NCBI GenBank assembly: GCA_046715235.1 | Contig: JBKJZO010000204.1 | Location: 1-24,903, forward strand | DNA from: JBKJZO01 sp046715235 | GTDB taxonomy: Bacteria > Actinomycetota > Actinomycetes > BP-191 | DNA length: 24,903 nt | Direction of reading: 5' to 3' | Shown: piece after piece, positions 14,134-21,278 of the stretch | Numbering within the stretch: the stretch's first letter is position 1 | How the letters are laid out: every line of letters starts with the position of its first letter | The notes under the pieces: generated by a model | The model's input: the letters and a program-made list of their open reading frames with translations, nothing else | Database searches by the model: none | Told to the model about the DNA's origin: nothing | Translations under genes and position numbers: made by a program

Positions 14134-14997
14134 TCAGACGTCCCCGCCGCGCAGCCGCGGCAACACGTCCGCGGCGAATGCACGTCGCGCGTCGGCCGCC
14201 CCGGCCCCGACGAATGACAGGACGAGGACCTCCGCCCCTGCCTCGATCAGCTGCCCGAGTCCGCGCGCGACACCAGTGGCATCGCCGCGCACAACACCGC
14301 TGAGCTCGACCGCCGAGCGCCCCTGCCCCCACGCGGCCAGTCGCTGGTCGGCCTCGGCTTTGGTCGGCGCGAGCAACACCTGGCCTCCCCACGTAACTGT
14401 CGGGGCAGGTCGACCCACTGTCGCCGCGATCGCGCGCACATTCTGGGCACCGGCAGCCACGGCCTCGGGCACCGCCCCCCAGATGTTCCAGCCGTCGGCG
14501 GACTCACCTGCCATCCGCTGCATCGTCGGTCCGAGACCACCGAGCCAGATCGGTACGCCGGGCACCTCGGCTCGCACCGCGGCCATCACGGCGGCGACGG
14601 CGGCGCGACGTTCGGAGGGCGTGGTTGTCGGCAGACCGACAGCGCGGTCCTCCGCTTCGTTCATCCGGTCGCCGGCGCCGATCGCGCAGACGAGCCGGCC
14701 GGGCGCGGTCATCTCCAGCGTGCGGTACGCCGACGCGACAGTCGCCGGCGGTCGCAGCGTCGCGCGCAGCACCAACGGCAACACGCTGACCCGCTCGGTG
14801 GCGGCGGCCACCGCGGCCAGCATCGTCAGGCACTCGAGTATCGGGCGGTCGGGCGGACCGCCGAGCGGGCGCAGGTGATCGAAGAGCGAGACGGCGTCGT
14901 ACCCATCGGTTTCGGCGTCGCGAGCGGCCTGGATCGTCAACTGCGCGTCGCCCGTGAACTGCGGCAGGCAGAGCCCGAAACGGACCGCGGTCGTCAC
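14134..14997 (-). CDS. LLM-class flavin-dependent (probably F420) oxidoreductase
   Basis: This 287-residue luciferase-like monooxygenase-fold protein probably uses coenzyme F420, as most actinobacterial members do. Visible features are FGLCLPQF at the start, AARDAETDGYDAVSLFDHL, LVLRATLRPPATVASAYRTLEMTAPGRLVCAIGAGD and VPIWLGGLGPTMQRMAGESADGWN. The substrate cannot be predicted. GTG 14997 overlaps the glucokinase stop in GTGA, so it is co-translated with it. Plain FMN use cannot be excluded. Confidence 0.88.
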   Translation of the reverse strand: MTTAVRFGLCLPQFTGDAQLTIQAARDAETDGYDAVSLFDHLRPLGGPPDRPILECLTMLAAVAAATERVSVLPLVLRATLRPPATVASAYRTLEMTAPGRLVCAIGAGDRMNEAEDRAVGLPTTTPSERRAAVAAVMAAVRAEVPGVPIWLGGLGPTMQRMAGESADGWNIWGAVPEAVAAGAQNVRAIAATVGRPAPTVTWGGQVLLAPTKAEADQRLAAWGQGRSAVELSGVVRGDATGVARGLGQLIEAGAEVLVLSFVGAGAADARRAFAADVLPRLRGGDV

Positions 14998-15941
14998 ACC
15001 GGCTGGCGGGCGAGGTCGGCGGCCCCGATGAAACCGGCACTGTTACCGAGCTGCGCCGGGCGGATATCGGCGAGCGGCCGGTGGCCGCGCCCCGTCAACG
15101 TCGCGGCGTACTCCACGCGTGCGGGAGCAAGCATGAGCTCGCCCGCGGCGATCAACCCGCCACCGATCACGAACGTCCCGGGGTCGAGCAACGCACCCAA
15201 ATTGGCCAGCCCGAAGCCGAGCCAGCGCCCCAGCTCACTGACCAACTCCAGGGCGAGCGGGTCTCCCTCCCTGGCCGCCTCGGTGACGAGCGGGCCGGTG
15301 ATCCCTTCGATCGAGCCGCCTGCCCGAAAGAGCAGATCCCGGGCCTCGTACGCCGACCGCCCGGCTCGTTTGCGCGCCTCGCGGACCAGCGCAGTGCCGC
15401 TGCAGTAGCGCTCCCAGCAGCCGCAGTTGCCGCAAGGGCACGGCTCTCCGTCAGGGACCACGATCATGTGCCCGGGCTCGGGCGCCATCCCCCAGCGCCC
15501 GCGGTAGAGATGACCATCGAGGATGATGGCGCCGCCAAGCCCGGTGCCGACCGTGACCAGCGTCAGGTCGGTCTCGCCCTGGCCGGCGCCGAACTTCGCC
15601 TCCGCCCAGCCGGCTGCATTCGCGTCGTTTTCGAGTACGACGGACAGGCCGATTCGATCGCTGATGCGATCGCGCAGCGGCTCTCCCACCCAGCCCTCGA
15701 GGTTGGCCGAGAACATCACCGTCGAGCGATCCATGATGTACCCCGCCGCGCCGACGCCGACCGCTGTGACGTCGTGCTTCGCCCGCAGCTCGGCGATGAC
15801 GTCGGCGACGACATCAGCGGTTTCGTCGGCGCTGGCGCCCGGAGTTGATCGGCGTACCTCGGCGAGCACGTTCCCGTTGTCGTCGACGACACCCGCAGCG
15901 ATCTTCGTGCCGCCGATGTCGACGCCGATCGCGAGCCCCAC
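14994..15941 (-). CDS. glk: ROK-family glucokinase
   Basis: This enzyme phosphorylates glucose with ATP at the entry to glycolysis. The 315-residue protein resembles Streptomyces GlkA: the ATP-binding GVDIGGTK, ENDANAAGWAEAKFGAG (catalytic Asp in the ENDAN motif), TVGTGLGGAIILDG, EPGHM, and the zinc-binding ROK motif CPCGNCGCWE. GTG 15941 is chosen over GTG 15947 because AAAGGA ends directly at the first and is correctly spaced (six bases) from the second. No N-terminal helix-turn-helix is present, so it is an enzyme and not a ROK repressor. It starts 10 nt after the small acidic-protein gene and overlaps the LLM gene. Confidence 0.94.
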   Translation of the reverse strand: MGLAIGVDIGGTKIAAGVVDDNGNVLAEVRRSTPGASADETADVVADVIAELRAKHDVTAVGVGAAGYIMDRSTVMFSANLEGWVGEPLRDRISDRIGLSVVLENDANAAGWAEAKFGAGQGETDLTLVTVGTGLGGAIILDGHLYRGRWGMAPEPGHMIVVPDGEPCPCGNCGCWERYCSGTALVREARKRAGRSAYEARDLLFRAGGSIEGITGPLVTEAAREGDPLALELVSELGRWLGFGLANLGALLDPGTFVIGGGLIAAGELMLAPARVEYAATLTGRGHRPLADIRPAQLGNSAGFIGAADLARQPV

Positions 15942-15951
15942 AGGCACTCCT

Positions 15952-16245
15952 TTAGTTGACAGCGATGTGCTGGATGGGCGGAGCGGGCGCTTCGTCTTCC
16001 ACGCCGGCCTGGTCGGGGTCCTCGGCAGTAGGGACTGGTGTCTCGACCAGGGCCCGGAACGCCAGGACCAGCGAGGCCGCCGCGTCAGCGAGGTGCTCGG
16101 CGACTTGGGGGCGCGCCGTCCTGGCCAGCACGTCGCGCACCGCGGCAGCAGGCTCCGACGTGGAGACGCCGCGCGCCTTCAACCACTCGTCGATCGCTGC
16201 CAGCAGGCGCAGCAGCTCCTCCGGCAGCGGACCGGCTGCGCTCAT
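15952..16245 (-). CDS. small acidic hypothetical protein between ArsA-like ATPase and glucokinase
   Basis: This 97-residue protein has no recognised domain. It is Ala/Leu/Glu-rich and predicted helical (LPEELLRLLAAIDEWLKARG and AAAVRDVLARTARPQVAEHLADAAASLVLAFRALV), with an acidic, Pro-rich C-terminus. ATG 16245 overlaps the ATPase stop in ATGA, and the gene has codon use like its neighbours, so it is very likely real. A small protein at this position also seems usual in Streptomyces glucokinase loci. It may be an accessory to the ATPase. Confidence 0.78.
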   Translation of the reverse strand: MSAAGPLPEELLRLLAAIDEWLKARGVSTSEPAAAVRDVLARTARPQVAEHLADAAASLVLAFRALVETPVPTAEDPDQAGVEDEAPAPPIQHIAVN

Positions 16246-17429
16246 CGCGACATCCACAGCGCGGGATCGGGTTCGAATTCGACGTGCAGCCGCCCGTCAC
16301 GCAGCGCCGCGCCGGTCACGTCACAGCGCCGCAGCGCGCTCGGCAAGGTGAGCACCCGCCGGTGCGCGTCAACCGTGACGACCAGGTCGTCGCCTCGCCG
16401 AGCCAGGTCGACTTCCTCGCGTACGGCGAGCGGCATCGCCAGTGAGAGCACGAACCCGGTCTCGGTGCGGGCGACCTCGACCGACGTGGAAACCTCGCCC
16501 ACCGCGAGCGGATCGACGCCGGCGTACAGATCGCTGGCAACCTCGGCCAATTCCGCGTGGCCGACCGGCTCTCGGTGCCGGTAGGGAACCCGGCGCAGGC
16601 ACATGCCGGCGAACGACTCTCCGACGGAGTCGAGCTGCGCGCTCTGGGCGCTCACCCACCCCGACAGCCACGGGCTGTCAGCGGTGTCGGGGAAGACCTT
16701 GTTGGCGACAACTCCGTCAACCGTGTAGCCGTACAGCGCGAGCGAGGTGAGCGAACGCCGCGCCTCGGCAACGACGACAGCTTCGGGGGTCAGCACGAGC
16801 CGCACACTCGTCGTACTCGCGTCGGTCAGGACCTTGTGCACGTCACTCAACTCCGAGTGCAACCGCACCACGGCATCGAAGACCCGGTCGCGCGGCATCG
16901 GTACGCCGGCCGCTCGCGTCAGCACCGGACGCAGGGTTCGCACGACTCGCCGCTGCATGGGCAGGATGCGCTCGAGGTACCAGTTCAAGGCCCCCGGCAA
17001 CGCCAGCAGTCGCAGTGTCTCGGCAGTCGGCGCACAGTCGACGATCACCGCCTCCCACCGGCCCGAACTGATCTGGTTGCGCACCTCCAGCAGTGCGAGC
17101 ACCTCCTCGGCGCCCGGCAGCACCGTCAGCTCCTCCGCCTGCAAGGGATCGACACCCGCGGAGTCCAGCACGGACACGAAGTAGTCCTGCACGTCGCGCC
17201 ACGAACGCTCGAAGCGCTCCTGCGCGTTGATCTGCTGGCCGAAGAGCCCGGCGACGATCTCGGTCGGCTCTGATCCCAGCGCGACGCCGTACGCATCGCC
17301 GAGCGAGTGCGCGGCATCGGTCGACACCACGAGCGTCTTTCGACCGGAGGACGCGGCGCGGATCGCCGTCGCCGCGGCCACGGTGGTCTTGCCTACACCG
17401 CCCTTGCCGGTGAACAGCAGCACTCGCAC
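16242..17429 (-). CDS. ArsA/Get3-like P-loop ATPase
   Basis: This 395-residue SIMIBI-class ATPase has the deviant Walker A GKGGVGKTT (8-16), the DAAHS switch and DCAPTAETLRLLALP, and ends in an ArsA HSP20-like beta domain (about 325-390, VLSLAMPLAVREEVDLARRGDDLVVTVDAHRR). It has one ATPase half, unlike the duplicated E. coli ArsA, and there is no arsB, arsC or arsR nearby, so arsenite export is unlikely. Family members of this form are better viewed as Get3-like chaperones or unknown ATPases. GTG 17429 has AAAGG seven bases upstream. It sits second in the operon and overlaps the small gene downstream. Confidence 0.9.
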   Translation of the reverse strand: MRVLLFTGKGGVGKTTVAAATAIRAASSGRKTLVVSTDAAHSLGDAYGVALGSEPTEIVAGLFGQQINAQERFERSWRDVQDYFVSVLDSAGVDPLQAEELTVLPGAEEVLALLEVRNQISSGRWEAVIVDCAPTAETLRLLALPGALNWYLERILPMQRRVVRTLRPVLTRAAGVPMPRDRVFDAVVRLHSELSDVHKVLTDASTTSVRLVLTPEAVVVAEARRSLTSLALYGYTVDGVVANKVFPDTADSPWLSGWVSAQSAQLDSVGESFAGMCLRRVPYRHREPVGHAELAEVASDLYAGVDPLAVGEVSTSVEVARTETGFVLSLAMPLAVREEVDLARRGDDLVVTVDAHRRVLTLPSALRRCDVTGAALRDGRLHVEFEPDPALWMSR

Positions 17430-17452
17430 TGTGGTGCCTTTCGTTAGGTCCG

Positions 17453-17469
17453 CTCGGCTGATCGCCGAG
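17453..17469 (-). other. inverted repeat between SRPBCC gene and ArsA-like gene
   Basis: CTCGGC and GCCGAG form a six-base stem around TGATC in the 44-bp spacer. No T run follows, so it may be a processing or pausing hairpin and not a terminator; chance occurrence is possible. Confidence 0.25.
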
Positions 17470-17473
17470 GGGA

Positions 17474-17917
17474 TCAGATGCTCGACTCGACCCGGCGCTT
17501 CAACTCGGTCAAGGCCGTGTCCATGATGACCTTCTCGGCCTTGCGCTTGAACATGCCGAGCATCGGTACGCCGAGGTCGACCGCGAGGTTGTAGACCACC
17601 TCACTGGCGTTGTCGGTGGCGTGGATGTCGTAGCTGCCGTCGTTGCGCTTCAACGAGCCCGACCGCAGCTCCCACTTGACGCTTGCTTCGTCGTCGTCGA
17701 CGTCCCACTCGTAGCGCAGCGTGTAGTCGGCTTTGACCAGGCCGGCGTCGAGCATGAAGTGGACGTCCTCGGGCCTGCCGTTGTCGTCCTGCGAGACGAC
17801 TTCGGCGGACTTGATGTAGCCGGCCCACTCGGGGTAGCTCGCGAAGTCGGCGATCACATCGATGATCTGCGCGGGTGTCGCGTTGATCCCGATGCTTGAA
17901 GACGCCTGATCGACCAT
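17474..17917 (-). CDS. SRPBCC (polyketide cyclase/START-like) family protein
   Basis: This 147-residue protein of the helix-grip SRPBCC superfamily has a hydrophobic ligand cavity. Typical parts are INATPAQIIDVIADFASYPEWAGYIKSAEVV at the N-terminus, the beta-strand core with YTLRYEWDVDDDEASVKWELRSGS, VVYNLAVDLGVPMLG and a long C-terminal helix (KVIMDTALTELKRRVES). The ligand is unknown. ATG 17917 is used; the upstream extension reads through a hairpin. There is no clear ribosome-binding site, but TAGGGT lies seven bases before the ATG, consistent with a leaderless mRNA. It is first in the seven-gene operon that contains the ATPase and glucokinase. Confidence 0.87.
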   Translation of the reverse strand: MVDQASSSIGINATPAQIIDVIADFASYPEWAGYIKSAEVVSQDDNGRPEDVHFMLDAGLVKADYTLRYEWDVDDDEASVKWELRSGSLKRNDGSYDIHATDNASEVVYNLAVDLGVPMLGMFKRKAEKVIMDTALTELKRRVESSI

Positions 17918-17920
17918 GGG

Positions 17921-17941
17921 CGGGACCCTATCCGGGTCCCG
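17921..17941 (-). promoter_or_regulatory. candidate operon promoter with overlapping 8-bp inverted repeat
   Basis: CGGGACCC (17921-17928) and GGGTCCCG (17934-17941) are perfect arms around five bases. Read on the minus strand, TAGGGT (17930-17925) lies inside and fits a -10 box seven bases before the SRPBCC ATG. This could be an operator controlling the whole glucokinase operon, or a hairpin at the end of the upstream metallophosphoesterase transcript, whose stop lies only eight bases away. Confidence 0.4.
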
Positions 17942-17948
17942 AGCAGGC

Positions 17949-18710
17949 TCACCAATCCAGGACGTACGGCGAACCAGTCGCCCGGAAATGCCCCACATTG
18001 ATGCACTGGGTACGGCCGATCATCGAGCGGGCCGCCTGCGGCTGGTGAACGTGGCCGAACAGCGAGTACTCCGGCTGGGTCCGCTCGATGGCTCGCAGCA
18101 GAGCCACGCTCCCCCGCTCCTGCCGGCCGGCCAGCACGTCGTAGGTCAGCTCCGGCACTTGCGGGGGTATGTGCGTGCAGACCACGTCGACCGCGCCGAG
18201 CCCGTCGATCTTGGCGGCGTAGACGTCGTCGGGTAGCTCGGTCGGCGTGTGCATGGGTGTCTGCAGGCCGCCGCCGGCGAACCCGAACACCTTGTCGCCG
18301 ATCGTCACCGTTTCGCCGTCGACCACCATGACGCCCTCACGCGCGAACTCGGGGAAGAGCCGCGGCAGGTCGACGTTGCCGTAGGTGAGGTAGGTCGGCG
18401 ACGGGAAGGCGGCAAACAGCACCGCGTACTGCGCGCGCACGGCGTCCTCGATGACGGCGTGCCGGTCGCCCACTCCCCGCCAGAGCCGCTGGGACAGGTC
18501 GCGGGCGTCGTCGTACCGGCCTGCGGTCCGCAGAGACACCAACTCGGCCACCGCCGGTACGCCGAAAAGGTCGGCCATGATGCCCGAATAGTCGCGGTAG
18601 TCGATGAAATGGATCAGGTCGCCGAGGCAGATGAGTACGTCGGCGCCGTCACCGGCCCGCGCGAGCGCATCGGCCGCACCGTGTACGTCGGAAACGACAT
18701 GCACCCGCAT
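17949..18710 (-). CDS. calcineurin-like metallophosphoesterase
   Basis: This 253-residue cytoplasmic dinuclear-metal phosphoesterase has the five family motifs in order: VVSDVHG (7-13, D-x-H), CLGDLIHF (GD), YGNVD (the GN box, with Val where His or Asp is common), CTHIPPQ and FGHVHQP (GHxH). The substrate is unknown; family members act on cyclic nucleotides, phosphoproteins or phospholipids. ATG 18710 is preceded six bases away by TACTGT, suggesting a leaderless start, and there is no Shine-Dalgarno site. The upstream zinc-ribbon gene is on the same strand, with 45 nt between. Confidence 0.88.
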   Translation of the reverse strand: MRVHVVSDVHGAADALARAGDGADVLICLGDLIHFIDYRDYSGIMADLFGVPAVAELVSLRTAGRYDDARDLSQRLWRGVGDRHAVIEDAVRAQYAVLFAAFPSPTYLTYGNVDLPRLFPEFAREGVMVVDGETVTIGDKVFGFAGGGLQTPMHTPTELPDDVYAAKIDGLGAVDVVCTHIPPQVPELTYDVLAGRQERGSVALLRAIERTQPEYSLFGHVHQPQAARSMIGRTQCINVGHFRATGSPYVLDW

Positions 18711-18716
18711 CGGCTG

Positions 18717-18722
18717 ACAGTA
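18717..18722 (-). promoter_or_regulatory. candidate leaderless -10 box of the metallophosphoesterase
   Basis: TACTGT on the minus strand fits TANNNT and is six bases from the ATG at 18710. No good -35 is visible. Confidence 0.38.
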
Positions 18723-18755
18723 CCTAGCAAACGCCAGCACCTAAGCAGGTCTGGG

Positions 18756-19334
18756 CTAGACGGCGGCGACGCCTTCCGCCGGAGCCGGTTCCTGCTCTCC
18801 CGACCCGTCGCCGGGGACGATCTCCTGCACGGGCGCCGGATCGCCGCCGCCGCCAGCGGGTGACTTTGTGGTCATGTAGGTGAGGGCCGCGAATACGAGC
18901 AGGACGGCGGCTACCGCGGCCGCCACCATCGTGTTCAGTCGTTTGCGGTCGACCCCTGATGACGTGCTCCGCAACAGCCCACCGAACGGGGCGCCGCACA
19001 CACCGCATGCCGCGACCTCGAACGCGTTGATTTCGCCGCAAGCCGTGCACGGCCAGCCGACAAGCTTGCCTGCCGCAGCGGGCCGGCCGCTGTCCACCGG
19101 CAGAGAAGGTGCGGAGTCAGCGCCACCAACGCTCGCGGCGACCAGCTCGTGCGCGGCATCGAGAAGGTCGCTGCCAGTGGGCGCGTAGGCCGGGGCCGGC
19201 GCGGCGACGTGCGCCACCGGAGCGGTCCTGGGTGGCGGTGTCGGGGCAGGCCGAAGGTCGGCGTAGCAGAGTGTGCACCAGTCGGCATCCTTGCGGACGG
19301 TCGCCGCGCATTTCGGGCAGCGGTCGTTTTGCAT
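18756..19334 (-). CDS. double zinc-ribbon membrane-anchored protein
   Basis: This 192-residue protein has no assigned function. ATG 19334 follows GGAGG at five bases. The N-terminus is a zinc ribbon (CPKCAATVRKDADWCTLC, residues 5-22). After a Pro/Ala-rich linker comes a second four-Cys ribbon (CTACGEINAFEVAACGVC, about 94-111). One membrane segment (MVAAAVAAVLLVFAALTYM) and a Gly/Glu/Pro-rich outer tail complete it. The ribbons would be cytoplasmic and the tail outside. Similar double-ribbon one-pass proteins are common in actinomycetes and are generally uncharacterised. Confidence 0.82.
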   Translation of the reverse strand: MQNDRCPKCAATVRKDADWCTLCYADLRPAPTPPPRTAPVAHVAAPAPAYAPTGSDLLDAAHELVAASVGGADSAPSLPVDSGRPAAAGKLVGWPCTACGEINAFEVAACGVCGAPFGGLLRSTSSGVDRKRLNTMVAAAVAAVLLVFAALTYMTTKSPAGGGGDPAPVQEIVPGDGSGEQEPAPAEGVAAV

Positions 19335-19390
19335 GCGAACCTCCGCGGTTTCTATCGGCAACGAGCCGAGCCACCTTCACCCAACTGGCC

Positions 19391-19396
19391 TAATTT
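19391..19396 (+). promoter_or_regulatory. possible -10 box upstream of cysH
   Basis: TAATTT fits TANNNT in the otherwise GC-rich 174-bp gap before cysH. No convincing -35 is seen. If used, the cysH 5' leader would be about 105 nt. Confidence 0.22.
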
Positions 19397-19508
19397 CTGG
19401 TCAGGTCGTGGCCTGGACCTCGGCACGGCGGAACAAGCGACGGCCACCGTCGCGTTGGCCACACCGCGCGGTGTTGCCCGGCGCCGCACCCGATGGGACC
19501 GTGACAGC

Positions 19509-20204
19509 GTGACAACCGACGTCGACCAGCGACGCGACGAGGCGCTCCGCGCCGGCGTCGACCTCGAGGGTGCCTCCCCCCAGGAGGTGCTGACCTGGGC
19601 GCTCGAGCGCTACCACCCGAAGCTGTGCATCGCCTCCTCGATGGGTGATGCGGTGCTGATCGACATGGCGGCAAGGATCCGATCCGGCGTACCCGTCATC
19701 TTCCTCGACACCGGCTACCACTTCGCCGAGACGATCGGCACCCGTGACGCGGTCGCCACCGTCTATGACGTGCAGGTCATCACCCTGCTGGCCACCCGCA
19801 CCGTCGCCGAGCAGGACGAGGAGTACGGCGCCCGCCTGCACGAGCGCGACCCCGACCTGTGCTGCGCGATGCGCAAGGTGGAGCCGCTCGCGCGGGGCCT
19901 TGCGCCGTACGTCGCCTGGGCCTCAGGCGCGCGCCGCGACGAGGCGAGTACCCGGGAAGACCTGCGCGTCATCGACTGGGACGTCAAGCGCTCCATGATC
20001 AAGGTCAATCCGCTGGCCGCGTGGACGCAGGCAGAGGTCGACCAGTACATCGAGGACAACAACGTGCTCGTCAACCCGCTGGCGTACGACGGCTACCCGT
20101 CGATTGGGTGCGCCCCCTGCACCCGGCGGGTCGCTCCGGGCGAAGACCCCCGCAGCGGCCGCTGGTCCGGCACCGGCAAAACTGAGTGCGGCCTCCACGT
20201 CTAG
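19509..20204 (+). CDS. cysH: assimilatory APS reductase (4Fe-4S, thioredoxin-dependent)
   Basis: This enzyme reduces adenylylsulfate (APS) to sulfite and AMP in sulfate assimilation. The 231-residue protein has the PP-loop-derived SSMGDAVLIDMA, the FLDTGYHFAET motif, and the iron-sulfur cysteines CC at 118-119 (CCAMRKVEPL) and CAPC at 201-204. These four cysteines mark APS-specific reductases and are absent from PAPS-specific ones. The catalytic Cys227 is in the C-terminal KTECGLHV. GTG 19509 is the only start that gives the normal length; its ribosome-binding site is weak. It lies upstream of and separate from cysI-cysC-cysD, with a DUF559 gene and two hairpin repeats between. Confidence 0.94.
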   Translation: MTTDVDQRRDEALRAGVDLEGASPQEVLTWALERYHPKLCIASSMGDAVLIDMAARIRSGVPVIFLDTGYHFAETIGTRDAVATVYDVQVITLLATRTVAEQDEEYGARLHERDPDLCCAMRKVEPLARGLAPYVAWASGARRDEASTREDLRVIDWDVKRSMIKVNPLAAWTQAEVDQYIEDNNVLVNPLAYDGYPSIGCAPCTRRVAPGEDPRSGRWSGTGKTECGLHV

Positions 20205-20229
20205 CCAAGCACCCGCTCTACCCGTTTTG

Positions 20230-20291
20230 GATCAGGCGTGTGTCGCTCGTTGCCCCATAGGGGTACGCGCGCCGCACGCCTGATCAACTTG
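20230..20291 (+). repeat. palindromic hairpin repeat, copy 1 (left of DUF559 gene)
   Basis: This 62-bp element matches copy 2 (21277-21338) at 55 of 62 positions in direct orientation. Its ends GATCAGGCGTG (20230-20240) and CACGCCTGATC (20275-20285) are perfect complements, and CCCC-ATA-GGGG (20253-20263) forms an inner hairpin. It begins 25 nt after the cysH stop. No T tract follows, so it is not a standard terminator, though it could stabilise the cysH mRNA end. Confidence 0.85.
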
Positions 20292-20322
20292 CCCCCTTTC
20301 CACAGATCTGCGCGCGCCACTC

Positions 20323-20347
20323 CGTTCGCAGCCGACGGCTGCGAACG
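20323..20347 (+). promoter_or_regulatory. perfect 11-bp inverted repeat before the DUF559 gene (candidate operator)
   Basis: CGTTCGCAGCC (20323-20333) and GGCTGCGAACG (20337-20347) are perfect complements around GAC, ending seven bases before the ATG at 20355. The position suits autoregulation by the N-terminal helix-turn-helix of the encoded protein, or a hairpin hiding the start codon, which has no visible ribosome-binding site. Confidence 0.5.
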
Positions 20348-20354
20348 TTGCGAA

Positions 20355-21278
20355 ATGACCGATCTCGACGCGCTGAGAGCGCTGGCCCGCGCACAGAACG
20401 GGCTGTTCACCGCCGAACAGGCTCGTTCTTGCGGCCTATCCCGCAAGTGGGTGGCGCGGCGGGTCGGCGTCTCGCTCTCCGTGGTCCTGCCTCAGACCTA
20501 CTGGACGAGAACAGGTCCGCCGCCACGCGATGTGCTGATGGACGCGGGCTTGCTCTACGCCGGCGGCGGCGCCGTCCTCAGCCACTGGACCGCCGCTGCG
20601 GTCTGGGGCTTTCGCTGCGAACAACGCAGGGAAGTTCACGTTACGACGCCACTGAATCGACAGGTCGCAGACGTCCCTGGGCGTTTGGTCGCGCACCGTT
20701 CCTCGGATCTCGCTCCTGCGGTACGCCGAACACGAGCCAGCCGACCGCTCACCTCGGTCGAGCGCACCGTCGTCGACCTCACGTCGAGGTTGGAGTCGGC
20801 GAGAGAGGTCCGCGCCTTGACGGCTGACGTCGTACAACGCGGCAAGACGACGCCGGCACATCTGATGCGTGAGCTGTCCCGCAGACCATCGCTTCCCGGC
20901 CTCGCGTCGGTCGCGGAGGTCTTGTCCGCGGTGGCGGAGGGAGCTCGTTCGGTTCTCGAAATCGAGCTGCGCGAGGTGCTGCGCGCGGCGGACCTTCCCG
21001 CGCCTGTACACGACGCGCCCGTCGTCGGCGGCAGCGGGCGGAACTACCGGGTGGACAACCTTTGGCCCGACGCCCGCCTGATCGTTGAGGTCGACGGCCG
21101 CGAGTGGCACCTCTCGCCCGACGATTGGGAGCGAGACCTCGAGCGCATGGCAGACCTCGTTGACGCCGATTACACAGTGCTGCGCTTTACGGCGCGGGCT
21201 ATCCGCCGCCGAAGCACGCAGACCGCGGAGATCGTCCGCAGGCAGTTGTTTGGCGGCGTACGCCGGGCCGCAAGTTGA
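20355..21278 (+). CDS. AbiEi-like winged-helix plus DUF559 (Vsr/PD-(D/E)XK-like) nuclease-domain protein
   Basis: This 307-residue protein starts MTDLDALRALARAQNGLFTAEQARSCGLSRKWVARR. That is the winged helix-turn-helix seen at the N-terminus of AbiEi-type antitoxins. The middle (about 60-190) is the usual connector of this actinobacterial family. The C-terminal DUF559 domain, related to very-short-patch-repair endonucleases, shows ELREVL (Glu204 area), YRVDNLWPDARLIVEVDGREWH (Asp234, Glu245, Asp247, His252) and VLRFTARAI, so the nuclease residues look intact. Function is not established; such genes occur in many copies in some actinomycetes. No AbiEii toxin gene adjoins it. It separates cysH from cysI, has hairpin repeats on both sides, and its TGA stop lies inside the right-hand repeat, so gene and repeats probably moved or spread as a unit. 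Confidence 0.85.
   Translation: MTDLDALRALARAQNGLFTAEQARSCGLSRKWVARRVGVSLSVVLPQTYWTRTGPPPRDVLMDAGLLYAGGGAVLSHWTAAAVWGFRCEQRREVHVTTPLNRQVADVPGRLVAHRSSDLAPAVRRTRASRPLTSVERTVVDLTSRLESAREVRALTADVVQRGKTTPAHLMRELSRRPSLPGLASVAEVLSAVAEGARSVLEIELREVLRAADLPAPVHDAPVVGGSGRNYRVDNLWPDARLIVEVDGREWHLSPDDWERDLERMADLVDADYTVLRFTARAIRRRSTQTAEIVRRQLFGGVRRAAS

Noticed and set aside
16242..17429. Arsenite pump ATPase (ArsA) as part of an arsenic resistance operon
   Set aside because: Only one ATPase half, an HSP20-like tail, and no arsB, arsC, arsD or arsR around it.
19335..19508. A third leader-peptide attenuator before cysH
   Set aside because: No terminator hairpin with a T tract and no Cys-containing leader matching the family pattern.
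19509..20204. PAPS reductase instead of APS reductase
   Set aside because: The CC and CxxC cysteines for a 4Fe-4S cluster are all present, which marks APS-specific enzymes.
20230..20291. Repeat copy 1 as the rho-independent terminator of cysH
   Set aside because: The hairpin is strong but has no T tract, has a nested design, and recurs elsewhere in the window, so a repeat family explains it better.
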